Part shown: positions 5,277-5,306 of the stretch, in pieces
Position numbering within the stretch: the stretch's first letter is position 1
Layout of the letters: each line of letters starts with the position of its first letter
Source of the DNA: Ruminococcus sp.
GTDB taxonomy: Bacteria; Bacillota; Clostridia; Oscillospirales; Ruminococcaceae
Assembly: GCA_029063695.1 (NCBI GenBank)
Contig: JAIDNR010000375.1
Span: forward strand, 1-5,306
Direction of reading: 5' to 3'
DNA length: 5,306 bases
Notes under the pieces: model-generated
Told to the model about the DNA's origin: nothing
Databases searched by the model: none
The model's input: only the letters and a program-made list of their open reading frames with translations
Translations under genes and position numbers: made by a program

Positions 5277-5306
5277 CAGAAAATCAGATGTATAGTTGTA
5301 TAAAAG

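Noticed and set aside
5215..5295. 26-codon + strand ORF beginning MPKVSIVLSYR in the 3' flank
   Set aside because: It has only a weak GGGG upstream, no supported promoter before it, and runs through the hairpin and T6 run. A chance ORF is more likely.
5241..5306. Minus-strand open stretch of 21 codons at the right edge, a possible C-terminus of a convergent gene
   Set aside because: It is too short to judge. It looks protein-like, but an open run of this length is common by chance.

Overview
The window looks like part of an integrative or otherwise mobile element from an anaerobic, gut-type Clostridia (Ruminococcaceae/Oscillospiraceae-like). The evidence is moderately low GC, strong AGGAGG ribosome binding sites, Firmicutes-type protein families, a large serine recombinase, and small DUF proteins typical of Firmicutes phages and conjugative elements. 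The taxonomic call is inference. I see no host housekeeping gene, rRNA, tRNA, CRISPR array or insertion sequence.

All genes lie on the + strand in one tightly packed block between two intrinsic terminators (about 6-38 and 5146-5182). A 5' leader (39-184) carries a small dyad, a TATAAT box and a strong hairpin-plus-T-tract that ends a few bases before the first ribosome binding site. The first module then encodes a zinc-finger/amidoligase fusion (185-1288), a stand-alone class II glutamine amidotransferase (1290-2225), and two very small hydrophobic proteins of 34 and 26 aa (2239-2343, 2340-2420), the last two coupled by an ATGA overlap. A second intrinsic terminator (2429-2460) follows, again touching the next ribosome binding site.

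The second module encodes a DUF1643 protein (2475-2999), an unrecognised 97-aa protein (2996-3289), a 516-aa large serine recombinase (3283-4833) and a DUF960 protein (4845-5138). Three of these four overlap their neighbour by 4-7 bases. A strong terminator follows, then about 120 bases of non-coding flank with a weak promoter-like pair and a further hairpin.

The biochemical core is the amidoligase plus glutaminase pair. In this reading the amidotransferase releases ammonia from glutamine and the glutamine-synthetase-like amidoligase uses ATP to form an amide, or the ligase joins an amine-bearing peptide or metabolite. The substrate is unknown. The adjacent micro-proteins, the zinc domain on the ligase and the terminator separating this module from the recombinase module are the parts most worth a second look.
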